This document shows positions 1 to 5,321 of a DNA stretch of 5,939 nucleotides, piece after piece. Below the pieces are notes generated by a model. The model saw nothing but the letters and a program-made list of their open reading frames with translations. It did no database searches and had not been told where the DNA came from. The number at the start of each line of letters is the position of its first letter. Position 1 is the first letter of the stretch. The stretch lies in NCBI GenBank assembly GCA_937983495.1, contig CALKAA010000490.1, forward strand, positions 1 through 5,939. The letters run 5' to 3'. A program made the translations under genes and the position numbers. This DNA is from an uncultured Gemmobacter sp. (GTDB lineage Bacteria; Pseudomonadota; Alphaproteobacteria; Rhodobacterales; Rhodobacteraceae).

Positions 1-1028
1 GCTCCATCGGCCCCGGCACGGGGTGGGAGGCGCATCCGCTGCTGATTCACCAGAATGGCCGCCTGATCGCCGCCGCGCCGCTGTTCGCCAAATCGCACAG
101 CCAAGGCGAATATATCTTTGACCACGGCTGGGCCGAAGCCTATCAGCGCGCGGGCGGGCGCTATTACCCCAAATTGCAAATCGCTGTGCCCTTCACCCCG
201 GTCACCGGGCCGCGCCTATTGACCCTGCCGGGGCATGAGGCCGAGGGCCGCGTGGCATTGCTCCATGCCGCCACCGCGATTGCCGAACAGAACAAACTCT
301 CCTCGCTGCACATCACCTTCTGCACCGAGGCCGAGGCGAAAGCGGGCGAGGCGGAAGGCCTGCTGCCGCGCCTCACCCAGCAATTCCACTGGCAAAACAA
401 CAGCTTCTCCAGCTACGAGGATTTCCTCGCCAGCCTGTCATCGCGCAAACGCAAAAGCCTGCGCAAGGAACGCGCGACCGCCAACAGCCATGGGTTGCGG
501 ATCGAGACGCTGACCGGCGACGCCCTCACCCCCGCCCATTGGGAGGCGTTCTGGGCCTTCTACCAAGACACCGGCGCACGGAAATGGGGCCGCCCCTACC
601 TGACCCGGGCTTTCTTTGACGCACTGCAAATCACGATGCGCGAAGATGTGCTGCTGTTCATGGCCTATGACGGCGCACGGCCCGTCGCTGGGGCCTTGAA
701 CTTCATCGGGGCTGATTGCCTTTATGGCCGCTATTGGGGCTGTATCGAAGATTACCCCTGCCTGCATTTTGAACTGTGTTATCACCGCGCGATTGACTGG
801 GCGATTGCTCATGGCCTGCCCCGGGTCGAGGCGGGCGCGCAGGGCGAACACAAGCTGGCGCGCGGCTATCTGCCTGCACAAACCCATTCGCTGCACTGGC
901 TGCGCGACCCCGGCTTTGCCCGCGCCGTGGCCGATTACCTTGCGCAGGAACGCGCCGCCGTGGGCGAGGAGATCGAGGTGCTGACTGCCTATGGCCCCTT
1001 CCGGCGCGGCCCCCTGCAACAGGAGTGA
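1..1028 (+). CDS. FemAB-like / DUF482 (COG3146) N-acyltransferase, 5' end missing
   Basis: The reading frame is open from the left edge (first whole codon at base 3) to TGA at 1026-1028, giving about 341 visible residues. The family is usually somewhat under 400 residues, so roughly 40-60 N-terminal residues lie outside the window. The match is to the PF04339 FemAB-like/COG3146 family of GNAT-fold proteins, often labelled 'peptidogalycan biosynthesis protein'. Diagnostic stretches seen are SHSQGEYIFDHGWAEAY near the left edge, PFTPVTGPRLL, LSSRKRKSLRKER, YGRYWGC, LHFELCYHRAIDWAI and EAGAQGEHKLARGYLP. The EAGAQGEHK block near the C-terminus is the family hallmark. By homology it should transfer an acyl or aminoacyl group, but no substrate is established for this branch and none can be read from the context. 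A TTG at 174 could be miscalled as the start, but the conserved N-terminal half lies upstream of it. It is probably cytosolic; no signal peptide or membrane segment is visible in the part present. Confidence 0.9.
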   Translation, partial: SIGPGTGWEAHPLLIHQNGRLIAAAPLFAKSHSQGEYIFDHGWAEAYQRAGGRYYPKLQIAVPFTPVTGPRLLTLPGHEAEGRVALLHAATAIAEQNKLSSLHITFCTEAEAKAGEAEGLLPRLTQQFHWQNNSFSSYEDFLASLSSRKRKSLRKERATANSHGLRIETLTGDALTPAHWEAFWAFYQDTGARKWGRPYLTRAFFDALQITMREDVLLFMAYDGARPVAGALNFIGADCLYGRYWGCIEDYPCLHFELCYHRAIDWAIAHGLPRVEAGAQGEHKLARGYLPAQTHSLHWLRDPGFARAVADYLAQERAAVGEEIEVLTAYGPFRRGPLQQE

Positions 1029-1042
1029 CGCGCAGTTAGCCT

Positions 1043-1071
1043 TTGCACCGCCCGCGCCCCGGTGCCATGCT
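1043..1071 (+). promoter_or_regulatory. Candidate sigma70-type promoter for the GST/dehydratase unit
   Basis: In the 64-base gap between the acyltransferase and the GST gene, TTGCAC (1043-1048) is followed by 17 bases and then CATGCT (1066-1071). The spacing is ideal. The -35 keeps the TTG core, but the -10 matches the consensus at only three of six positions. Initiation about seven bases further on would give a very short leader carrying the Shine-Dalgarno at 1082. This is weak, inference-level evidence; read-through from the upstream gene is the alternative. Confidence 0.35.
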
Positions 1072-1081
1072 GCCCGGAACC

Positions 1082-1086
1082 GGAGG
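1082..1086 (+). promoter_or_regulatory. Shine-Dalgarno GGAGG fixing the GST start
   Basis: GGAGG sits six bases before the ATG at 1093. It decides against an in-frame upstream ATG at 991, which lies inside the previous gene and would add 34 residues unrelated to the GST fold. Confidence 0.75.
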
Positions 1087-1092
1087 TGCCTT

Positions 1093-1698
1093 ATGGACAA
1101 GTTGACACTGTATTCTCACCCGATGTCGCGCGGGCGCACCGTGCGCTGGATGCTGGAGGAGTTGGGCCAACCCTATGAAACCGTGATGCTGGATTACGGC
1201 ACCACGATGAAAGCCCCCGCCTATCTGGCGATCAACCCGATGGGCAAGGTGCCTTGCCTCACCCATGGCGACCGCGTGGTGACCGAGGCCGCCGCAATCT
1301 GCGCCTATCTGGCCGATGCCTTCCCCGAAGCCGAGCTGGCCTCGCCAGACCGCGCCAATTACTTCCGCTGGCTGTTCTTTGCCGCAGGCCCCATCGAGGC
1401 CGCGCTGGTCAATACCGCGCTTGGTGTCGAAGTCCCGCCCGAGCGGCGCGGGATGGTGGGCTATGGCAGCATGTCCGATGTCGTCTCAGCACTCAGCGCC
1501 CATCTGTCCGGCCGCGAACATGTGGCAGGCCAGAGCTTTTCGGCAGCAGATGTTTATCTGGCCTCCAGCCTTGGCTGGGCGCTGAATTTCGGCCTGATCG
1601 CCGACGCGCCAGAACTTGCATCCTATGTCGCCCGTATGACCAAACGTCCGGCCTGCCTGCGCGCCCGCGCATTGGACGATGCGGAACTGCCGAAATGA
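1093..1698 (+). CDS. Glutathione S-transferase family protein
   Basis: This 201-residue protein has the usual length of a bacterial GST. The N-terminal thioredoxin-like domain spans about residues 3-78. It contains LYSHPMSRGRTVRWMLEELG, with S12/R13 where the catalytic Ser/Cys/Tyr region normally lies, then NPMGKVPCL (48-56) with the cis-proline at P54, and TEAAAICAYLAD (64-75). The last block is the glutathione gamma-glutamyl binding motif, usually E-S; here it is E65-A66. The C-terminal helical domain holds FSAADVYLAS, the S-x-x-D N-capping box that follows the interdomain segment. GSTs conjugate glutathione to electrophiles or act as glutathione peroxidases or lyases in the cytosol; the substrate cannot be assigned. 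The start is the ATG with GGAGG at 1082-1086. The stop overlaps the dehydratase start as ATGA, so the two are probably translationally coupled. Family assignment is firm and the class is not. Confidence 0.93.
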   Translation: MDKLTLYSHPMSRGRTVRWMLEELGQPYETVMLDYGTTMKAPAYLAINPMGKVPCLTHGDRVVTEAAAICAYLADAFPEAELASPDRANYFRWLFFAAGPIEAALVNTALGVEVPPERRGMVGYGSMSDVVSALSAHLSGREHVAGQSFSAADVYLASSLGWALNFGLIADAPELASYVARMTKRPACLRARALDDAELPK

Positions 1699-2045
1699 CG
1701 CCCCGCCTGTCTCCCGGGGCACGCGCCGAGGCGCTGACGACCCTGCAAAACACGGGATGGGCCGAGGTGCCGGGCCGCGATGCCATCCGCAAGGTGTTGA
1801 AATTCCGCAATTTCTCGGAGGCCTGGGGTTTCATGTCCCGCGCCGCCTTGGTGGCGGAAAAGCTGAACCACCACCCGGAATGGCGAAATGTCTACAATCT
1901 GGTGGATGTGACCCTGACCACCCATGATTGCGACGGGTTGTCGGAACTGGACGTGAAACTGGCCCGCGCGATGGACCGGCTGGCCGAAGGCGCAAGCGTG
2001 CTTGGCCCCGACGACCCGCTGGTTTGCGCCTGTCAGGCGCGCTGA
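1695..2045 (+). CDS. phhB: 4a-hydroxytetrahydrobiopterin dehydratase (pterin-4a-carbinolamine dehydratase)
   Basis: This 116-residue enzyme dehydrates 4a-hydroxytetrahydrobiopterin to quinonoid dihydrobiopterin, recycling the pterin cofactor of aromatic amino acid hydroxylases. The family signature is clear: KFRNFSEAWGFMSRAALVAEKLNHHPEW (36-63), NVYNLVDVTLTTHDCDGLSELD (65-86). H59, H60 and H77 correspond to the catalytic histidine triad of the rat enzyme. It starts at an ATG overlapping the GST stop (ATGA, 1695-1698) and has no clear Shine-Dalgarno of its own, which suggests coupling to GST translation. No phenylalanine hydroxylase gene is in the window, so the partner is unseen; many bacteria carry this gene without one. 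A tail of about 20 residues beyond the usual core ends in C111-A-C113 close to the C-terminus. The gene converges on the next one with only two bases between stop codons. Confidence 0.93.
   Translation: MTPRLSPGARAEALTTLQNTGWAEVPGRDAIRKVLKFRNFSEAWGFMSRAALVAEKLNHHPEWRNVYNLVDVTLTTHDCDGLSELDVKLARAMDRLAEGASVLGPDDPLVCACQAR
2026..2040. repeat. Perfect palindrome/hairpin at the convergent gene junction
   Basis: GCGCCTG-T-CAGGCGC is a perfect 7-bp inverted repeat around one central base, which as RNA would fold as a 6-bp GC-rich stem with a 3-base loop. It lies in the last codons of the dehydratase gene and 8 bases past the stop of the convergent lipoprotein gene. It reads equally on both strands, so it could end or protect either transcript. 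There is no T-tract on either side, so intrinsic termination is uncertain. Confidence 0.4.
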
Positions 2046-2047
2046 GC

Positions 2048-2395
2048 TTACCCGGCGGGGAAGCCCGGACAGGTTTTCTCCGTCGTTTTCTTCATGCTTT
2101 TCATCTGACGCAAGACACGCCCCTTTTGGGGCAGCGCCTGCAAGGCAGCAGAATTGTCGGTGCCATTATACCACGAGTCAAACAGCAGCGCCCGAAGATC
2201 GGCATCCAGCACCGTCTCCGCCACACGATAAGCACAGACACAGTTTTTCTGGGTCAGGCCGCCCCCGCGACCATCCGCAATCATCTTGGCGCAGACCTCG
2301 GCCCCTGACCGACCGGGCTTTGCCATCGTCGCGCACGCAGCCACCATGGCGCACGCCACACCGACCACCAAGAGAACCCGTTTCATTGCACTCAT
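2048..2395 (-). CDS. Small predicted lipoprotein of unknown function
   Basis: I do not recognise the family. From the ATG at 2395 the protein is 115 residues. It opens with a short basic segment (K5, R6), a hydrophobic stretch at 7-20, and V18-A19-A20-C21, which fits a lipobox. Cleavage before C21 would leave a lipidated mature protein of about 95 residues; Ala at +2 rather than Asp is compatible with outer-membrane sorting. A simple signal peptidase I site is the alternative. The mature part carries C35, C52, C54 and C109 (AEVCAKMI, NCVCAYRV, KTCPGF), which in the periplasm could form two disulfides. The region 60-77 looks helical and the C-terminus is lysine-rich. GGGGA at 2400-2404 is four bases before ATG 2395; the next ATG (2386, MKRVLL) is also possible, whereas 2422 precedes the ribosome site and is unlikely. 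The stop (2048-2050) nearly abuts that of the dehydratase. Confidence 0.72.
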   Translation of the reverse strand: MSAMKRVLLVVGVACAMVAACATMAKPGRSGAEVCAKMIADGRGGGLTQKNCVCAYRVAETVLDADLRALLFDSWYNGTDNSAALQALPQKGRVLRQMKSMKKTTEKTCPGFPAG

Positions 2396-2399
2396 CTTT

Positions 2400-2404
2400 T
2401 CCCC
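2400..2404 (-). promoter_or_regulatory. Probable ribosome binding site of the lipoprotein gene
   Basis: On the minus strand GGGGA lies four bases before the ATG at 2395 and thirteen before the ATG at 2386. The spacing slightly favours 2395 and excludes the ATG at 2422, which is upstream of it. Confidence 0.45.
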
Positions 2405-2422
2405 GACCAAGGGCGGGCACAA

Positions 2423-2451
2423 CCCGGCACCCTTTCTGACAGGGTGCCGGG
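2423..2451 (-). terminator. Strong hairpin downstream of the peroxiredoxin gene
   Basis: Two perfectly complementary 11-base arms (CCCGGCACCCT at 2423-2433 and AGGGTGCCGGG at 2441-2451) flank a 7-base loop. On the minus strand the hairpin starts 9 bases after the peroxiredoxin stop. Only a broken T-tract (TTGTG) follows, so it may be a weak or factor-assisted terminator, or a 3' stabilising hairpin. It leaves just 27 bases before the lipoprotein ATG, too little for a separate recognisable promoter. Partial read-through from peroxiredoxin into the lipoprotein gene is therefore likely. Confidence 0.7.
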
Positions 2452-2460
2452 GGCATGCGA

Positions 2461-2949
2461 TTACATCGCGTCCAGCAGCGCCTCGCCGCCCGAGATGGAG
2501 CAGGTGCCGGGGCTGTCTTCCACTTGCAGCACTTTCACCACGCCGTCTTCGGCCAACAGCGCATAGCGCTTGGAGCGGTTGATCAGGCCCGCCGGGGGGG
2601 CGCTGAAATCGAGGCCGATGGCCTTGATGAACTCCGACTGCGCATCGCCCAGGAAGGTGATGCCAGCCGCCGCAGCGCCAGTAGCCTCACCCCAAGCCTT
2701 CAACACGAAAGGATCATTGGCCGAAATGCAGATCACTTCAGCCACGCCCTTGGCGGCCAGCTTGTCCATGTTGCGCATGAAGCTGGGCACATGGGCAGTG
2801 GTACAAACGCCGGTATAGGCACCCGGCAGACCGAAGATCACGACCTTGCGGCCCGCCAGCTTGGCGGCGAGATCCACCGCTTCCGGCCCGTTTTCGCCCA
2901 TGCGCAGCAGGCTGGCACCCGGCAATTTATCCCCTACGGAAATCGTCAT
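2461..2949 (-). CDS. Peroxiredoxin, PRDX5-type atypical 2-Cys
   Basis: This 162-residue thiol peroxidase has the normal length of bacterial Prx5 proteins. It reduces hydrogen peroxide, alkyl hydroperoxides and possibly peroxynitrite through a peroxidatic cysteine. The active-site motif P42-x3-T46-x2-C49 (LPGAYTGVCTTAHVPSF) is present and C49 is the peroxidatic residue. R128 in SKRYALL matches the conserved active-site arginine. C150 in GTCSISGG sits where human PRDX5 has its resolving cysteine, supporting an intramolecular disulfide mechanism; C74 matches the third, non-catalytic PRDX5 cysteine. No signal peptide is seen, so it is cytosolic. The start at 2949 is supported by GAGGG at 2957-2961, seven bases upstream; an in-frame ATG at 3036 would run back through the promoter region into the divergent gene. 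The divergent neighbour is a flavoprotein reductase. The reductant (glutaredoxin or thioredoxin) is not in the window. Confidence 0.94.
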   Translation of the reverse strand: MTISVGDKLPGASLLRMGENGPEAVDLAAKLAGRKVVIFGLPGAYTGVCTTAHVPSFMRNMDKLAAKGVAEVICISANDPFVLKAWGEATGAAAAGITFLGDAQSEFIKAIGLDFSAPPAGLINRSKRYALLAEDGVVKVLQVEDSPGTCSISGGEALLDAM

Positions 2950-2968
2950 TCTTCGTCCCTCTCGCGCG

Positions 2969-2996
2969 TTGCGTTTCCACTCGACCCAGATATAGG
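2969..2996 (+). promoter_or_regulatory. Candidate promoter for the flavoprotein-rsmD operon
   Basis: In the 85-base divergent region, TTGCGT (2969-2974) is followed by 16 bases and TATAGG (2991-2996). This is the most AT-rich point of the region. Each element matches consensus only partly (TTG and TATA cores). Initiation near 3003 would give a leader of about 30 bases containing GGAGG at 3024-3028. No equally good promoter could be picked on the minus strand for the peroxiredoxin gene, although TATATC on that strand occupies the same spot. Confidence 0.35.
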
Positions 2997-2999
2997 GTC
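2983..2999. promoter_or_regulatory. Inverted repeat (possible operator) in the divergent promoter region
   Basis: GACCC (2983-2987) and GGGTC (2995-2999) are perfect inverted 5-base arms around an AT-rich 7-base spacer that overlaps the candidate -10 box. The geometry fits a dimeric regulator able to control both divergent genes. Arms of five bases occur by chance fairly often, so this is only a candidate. Confidence 0.25.
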
Positions 3000-3034
3000 C
3001 AAGCCGGAACAGAGCCAGAGGGCGGAGGGATCGC

Positions 3035-4234
3035 ATGTCGCATTTCGTGGTGGTGGGGGCAGGTCAGGCGGGCTCGGCTCTGGTGGCGAAACTGCGGGCC
3101 GAGGGCTTTGCAGGCCAGATCACCCTGATCGGAGAGGAACCGGCCCCGCCCTATCAGCGCCCGCCGCTGTCCAAGGCCTATCTGCTGGGCGATATGGAGC
3201 TGGACCGGCTCTATCTGCGCCCCGCGGAATTTTACGCTGAAAAGGGGATCACCCTGCGTCTGGGCCAGAAGGTGACGGCGATTGATGCCGCCACCCGCAC
3301 CCTTACGCTGGGCGACGAGGTGCTGGCCTATGACGAACTGGCGCTGACCACCGGCTCCACCCCACGCCGCCTGCCTGCGGCGATTGGCGGCGACCTGCCG
3401 GGCGTGTTCACCGTGCGCACGCTGGCCGATGTGGATGCGATGCGTGCCGCCTTCACCCCCGGCAAGCGCGTGGTCATCGTCGGTGGCGGCTATATCGGGC
3501 TGGAGGCGGCGGCTGTGGCCGCGAAACTCGGCCTCACCGCCACCGTGGTCGAAATGGCCCCGCGCATCCTGCAACGGGTGGCCTCGCCCGAAACCTCCCG
3601 CTATTTCCGTGACCTGCACGCCGCGCATGGGGTGCGCATCATCGAGGGCACCGGGCTGGACTGCCTGTTGGGCGAGGGCCATGTGACGGGTGCCCGCCTG
3701 ACCTCGGGCGAAGAAATCGCCTGTGATTTCGTCATCGCAGGCGTCGGCATCCTGCCCGTCACCGATCTGGCCGAGGCGGCAGGTTGTGTGCTGGAAAACG
3801 GCATCCGCACTGATGCGCAGGGTGCCACTTCGGTGCCGCATATCTGGGCGGCAGGTGACTGCGCCAGTTTCCCGCATAAGGGCGGGCGGCTGCGGCTGGA
3901 ATCGGTCGGCAATGCCATTGATCAAGCCGAACTGGTGGCAGAAAACATGCTGGGGGCGGGCAAGGCCTATGAGGCGAAGCCTTGGTTCTGGTCGGATCAA
4001 TACGACTGCAAATTGCAGATCGCGGGCCTGAATACCGGCTATGACCGCATCACCACCCGCCGTGGCGAGGGCTCGGTGTCCTTCTGGTATTACGCGGGCG
4101 ACACCCTGCTGGCGGTGGATGCCATGAACGATCCGCGCGCCTATATGGTGGGCAAGCGGCTGATCGAGGCCGGGCGCTCGCCCGATCCCGTCGCGGTGGA
4201 AACGGTGCCCGATCTGAAGGCGCTGCTGAAATGA
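3035..4234 (+). CDS. FAD-dependent ferredoxin--NAD(P)+ reductase (rhodocoxin/putidaredoxin reductase type)
   Basis: This 399-residue flavoprotein has the typical family length. It should pass electrons from NAD(P)H through FAD to a small iron-sulfur protein, often a [2Fe-2S] ferredoxin feeding a P450 or dioxygenase. Visible parts in order: FAD dinucleotide site VVVGAGQAGSA (G8-x-G10-x2-G13), PPYQRPPLSKAYL (38-50), TTGSTPRRLP (105-114), NAD(P) site VVIVGGGYIGLEAA (G150-x-G152-x2-G155) with E173 ending the next strand (suggesting NADH preference), the second FAD contact SVPHIWAAGDCA (266-277, D275), and a C-terminal Reductase_C domain beginning PWFWSDQYDCKLQIAG (316-331). Start: GGAGG at 3024-3028, six bases before the ATG. 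It is the first gene of a run of four and overlaps rsmD by ATGA. No ferredoxin or oxygenase is nearby, so the electron acceptor is unknown. It is divergent from the peroxiredoxin gene across 85 bases. Confidence 0.92.
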   Translation: MSHFVVVGAGQAGSALVAKLRAEGFAGQITLIGEEPAPPYQRPPLSKAYLLGDMELDRLYLRPAEFYAEKGITLRLGQKVTAIDAATRTLTLGDEVLAYDELALTTGSTPRRLPAAIGGDLPGVFTVRTLADVDAMRAAFTPGKRVVIVGGGYIGLEAAAVAAKLGLTATVVEMAPRILQRVASPETSRYFRDLHAAHGVRIIEGTGLDCLLGEGHVTGARLTSGEEIACDFVIAGVGILPVTDLAEAAGCVLENGIRTDAQGATSVPHIWAAGDCASFPHKGGRLRLESVGNAIDQAELVAENMLGAGKAYEAKPWFWSDQYDCKLQIAGLNTGYDRITTRRGEGSVSFWYYAGDTLLAVDAMNDPRAYMVGKRLIEAGRSPDPVAVETVPDLKALLK

Positions 4235-4800
4235 GGATCATCGGTGGCGCATCGCGGGGCCTGAAACTGGCGGAAGTGGGCGAGGGCGACCCGTCGGTCC
4301 ATCTGCGCCCCACGTCAGACCGCGTGCGCGAGGCGATCTTCAACCTGCTGATCAATGGCCGCGTGGCACAATCGGGCGACCCGATCACCGGCGCCCGCGT
4401 GCTGGACCTGTTCGCAGGCACCGGCGCGCTTGGGCTGGAGGCGCTGTCGCGCGGCGCGGCGCAGGTGGCCTTTGTCGATGATGGCGTGGCCGCTCGCGCC
4501 CTGCTGCGCCGCAATATCGAGCTGATGCGCGCCATGGGCGTGACCGATATCTGGCGCCGCGATGCCACCAGCATGGGTCCGAACCGAGGCGCACCTTATG
4601 ACCTCGTTTTCCTGGACCCGCCCTATGGCAAGGGCCTTGGCGAACGCGCCTTGGCCTCTTGCATCGCCGGTGGCTGGCTGGCCCCCGGTGCGCTGATCGT
4701 CTGGGAGGAGAGCGCCGCACCCGAAACACCCGCAGGGTTTGACCTGATCGACCAGCGCAGCTATGGCGGCACTGTGATCACCCTGCTGAAAGCGCCATGA
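4231..4800 (+). CDS. rsmD: 16S rRNA (guanine(966)-N(2))-methyltransferase RsmD
   Basis: This 189-residue protein is full length for RsmD, which methylates N2 of G966 of 16S rRNA using S-adenosylmethionine during 30S assembly in the cytosol. The N-terminus MRIIGGASRGLKL and LRPTSDRVREAIFNLL (25-40) are family hallmarks. Motif I of the Rossmann methyltransferase fold is VLDLFAGTGALGLEALSRGA (57-76). D111 is placed to contact the cofactor, and the N6/N2-type catalytic motif DPPY is at 129-132 within DLVFLDPPYGKG. The C-terminus has the conserved YGGT (178-181). The start overlaps the reductase stop (ATGA at 4231-4234) and its own stop overlaps the next start the same way (4797-4800), so translation is probably coupled along the operon. 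No pairing with coaD is seen here, unlike in some other bacteria. Confidence 0.96.
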   Translation: MRIIGGASRGLKLAEVGEGDPSVHLRPTSDRVREAIFNLLINGRVAQSGDPITGARVLDLFAGTGALGLEALSRGAAQVAFVDDGVAARALLRRNIELMRAMGVTDIWRRDATSMGPNRGAPYDLVFLDPPYGKGLGERALASCIAGGWLAPGALIVWEESAAPETPAGFDLIDQRSYGGTVITLLKAP

Positions 4801-5321
4801 CCGACGAAATCCGCCTGACGATCCACACCACACCCGGCCAATCAGCGGCAGCGATGATGCGGGCCATCCGCAACAGCCCCGGCCAAGGGCGGCGGAACAT
4901 GCTGGCCATGGCGCTGATCGGGGCAGGGGCTTTTGGCGGCGGGCTGGCCATGACCGCCTTGGCCGGGCTGCCGCCCGCAATCGGTGCCGCCATCAGCATG
5001 GCGAGCCTGTTTGGCTGCGCCACGGGGTATATCCTTGCGACACGGCTGAACGGCCCTGCGCTGCAGCGCATACAGGCGGGCGACTGGCGCTGGACCCAAG
5101 GCGCGCCCCTCACACTCACCCCGGAGGGCGTAGTCACCGAGGCCAAGCTGATTCCCTGGGATGCAGGCAAAGGCACCAGCCGGATGCCCGGCGTCACCGT
5201 GCTGCATCTGGGGGAGATCGACACCATTGCCGTGCCAGATGCCGACCTGCCGCCGGGCCTGACGCCAGAGGCCCTCGCCGCCCGGATCGAAGGCTGGAGA
5301 TCGCCTTGCGCCCCGTTCTGA
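4797..5321 (+). CDS. Two-helix membrane protein, YcxB-like
   Basis: The protein is 174 residues. A soluble N-terminal part of about 33 residues, with a basic patch just before the membrane (GQGRRN), is followed by two hydrophobic helices at about 35-56 and 61-81 separated by GLPP. The cytoplasmic C-terminal domain of about 90 residues reads LTLTPEGVVTEAKLIPWD, VTVLHLGEIDTIAVPDADLP and LTPEALAARIEGW. That order (two helices, then a strand-rich segment with an EG-V turn, a P-W-D motif and an 'IP-like' segment before a final helix) resembles YcxB-like (PF14317) proteins. The resemblance is by layout rather than by strong motifs, and the function of that family is not established. The ATG overlaps the rsmD stop (ATGA); the TGA at 5319-5321 lies 14-16 bases inside the following HAD gene. 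A plain hypothetical membrane protein is the cautious alternative. Confidence 0.8.
   Translation: MTDEIRLTIHTTPGQSAAAMMRAIRNSPGQGRRNMLAMALIGAGAFGGGLAMTALAGLPPAIGAAISMASLFGCATGYILATRLNGPALQRIQAGDWRWTQGAPLTLTPEGVVTEAKLIPWDAGKGTSRMPGVTVLHLGEIDTIAVPDADLPPGLTPEALAARIEGWRSPCAPF
5296..5300 (+). promoter_or_regulatory. Shine-Dalgarno supporting a TTG start for the HAD pseudogene
   Basis: GGAGA lies five bases before TTG 5306, inside the end of the membrane-protein gene. No ATG in this frame precedes the DxD motif, so TTG is the likely original start. Confidence 0.5.

Noticed and set aside
174..176. TTG as the true start of the first gene
   Set aside because: Conserved family residues (SHSQGEYIFDHGWAEAY) lie upstream in the same frame, which stays open to the window edge, so the gene is cut by the window instead.
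438..1100. A 220-codon minus-strand open frame opposite the DUF482 gene
   Set aside because: It is antisense to a well-conserved protein, has no domain-like motifs, and spans the intergenic gap into the ribosome site of the GST gene. It is a GC-driven shadow.
1254..1694. Upstream in-frame extension of the dehydratase through the GST gene
   Set aside because: The frame is open, but its translation is arginine/proline-rich shadow sequence. The dehydratase fold starts after the ATG at 1695, which forms a typical ATGA overlap.
1928..2439. Plus-strand frames running over the dehydratase end and across the lipoprotein gene
   Set aside because: They are arginine/proline/serine-rich with no motif, and overlap better-supported genes on both strands.
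2396..2460. An independent promoter for the lipoprotein gene
   Set aside because: The 65-base gap is mostly the hairpin. The only -35-like string on the minus strand (TTGTGC) has no matching -10 box, so nothing could be supported.
2594..2600. A run of seven G (C on the coding strand) in the peroxiredoxin gene as a phase-variation tract
   Set aside because: The frame is intact through conserved sequence on both sides, and a seven-base run is unremarkable in DNA this GC-rich.
2927..4000. A 357-codon minus-strand open frame opposite the flavoprotein reductase
   Set aside because: It is a long shadow frame produced by high-GC codon use. It covers both the divergent promoter region and a gene with complete, recognisable FAD and NAD motifs, and its own translation is rich in His, Arg, Gln and Gly with no known domain.
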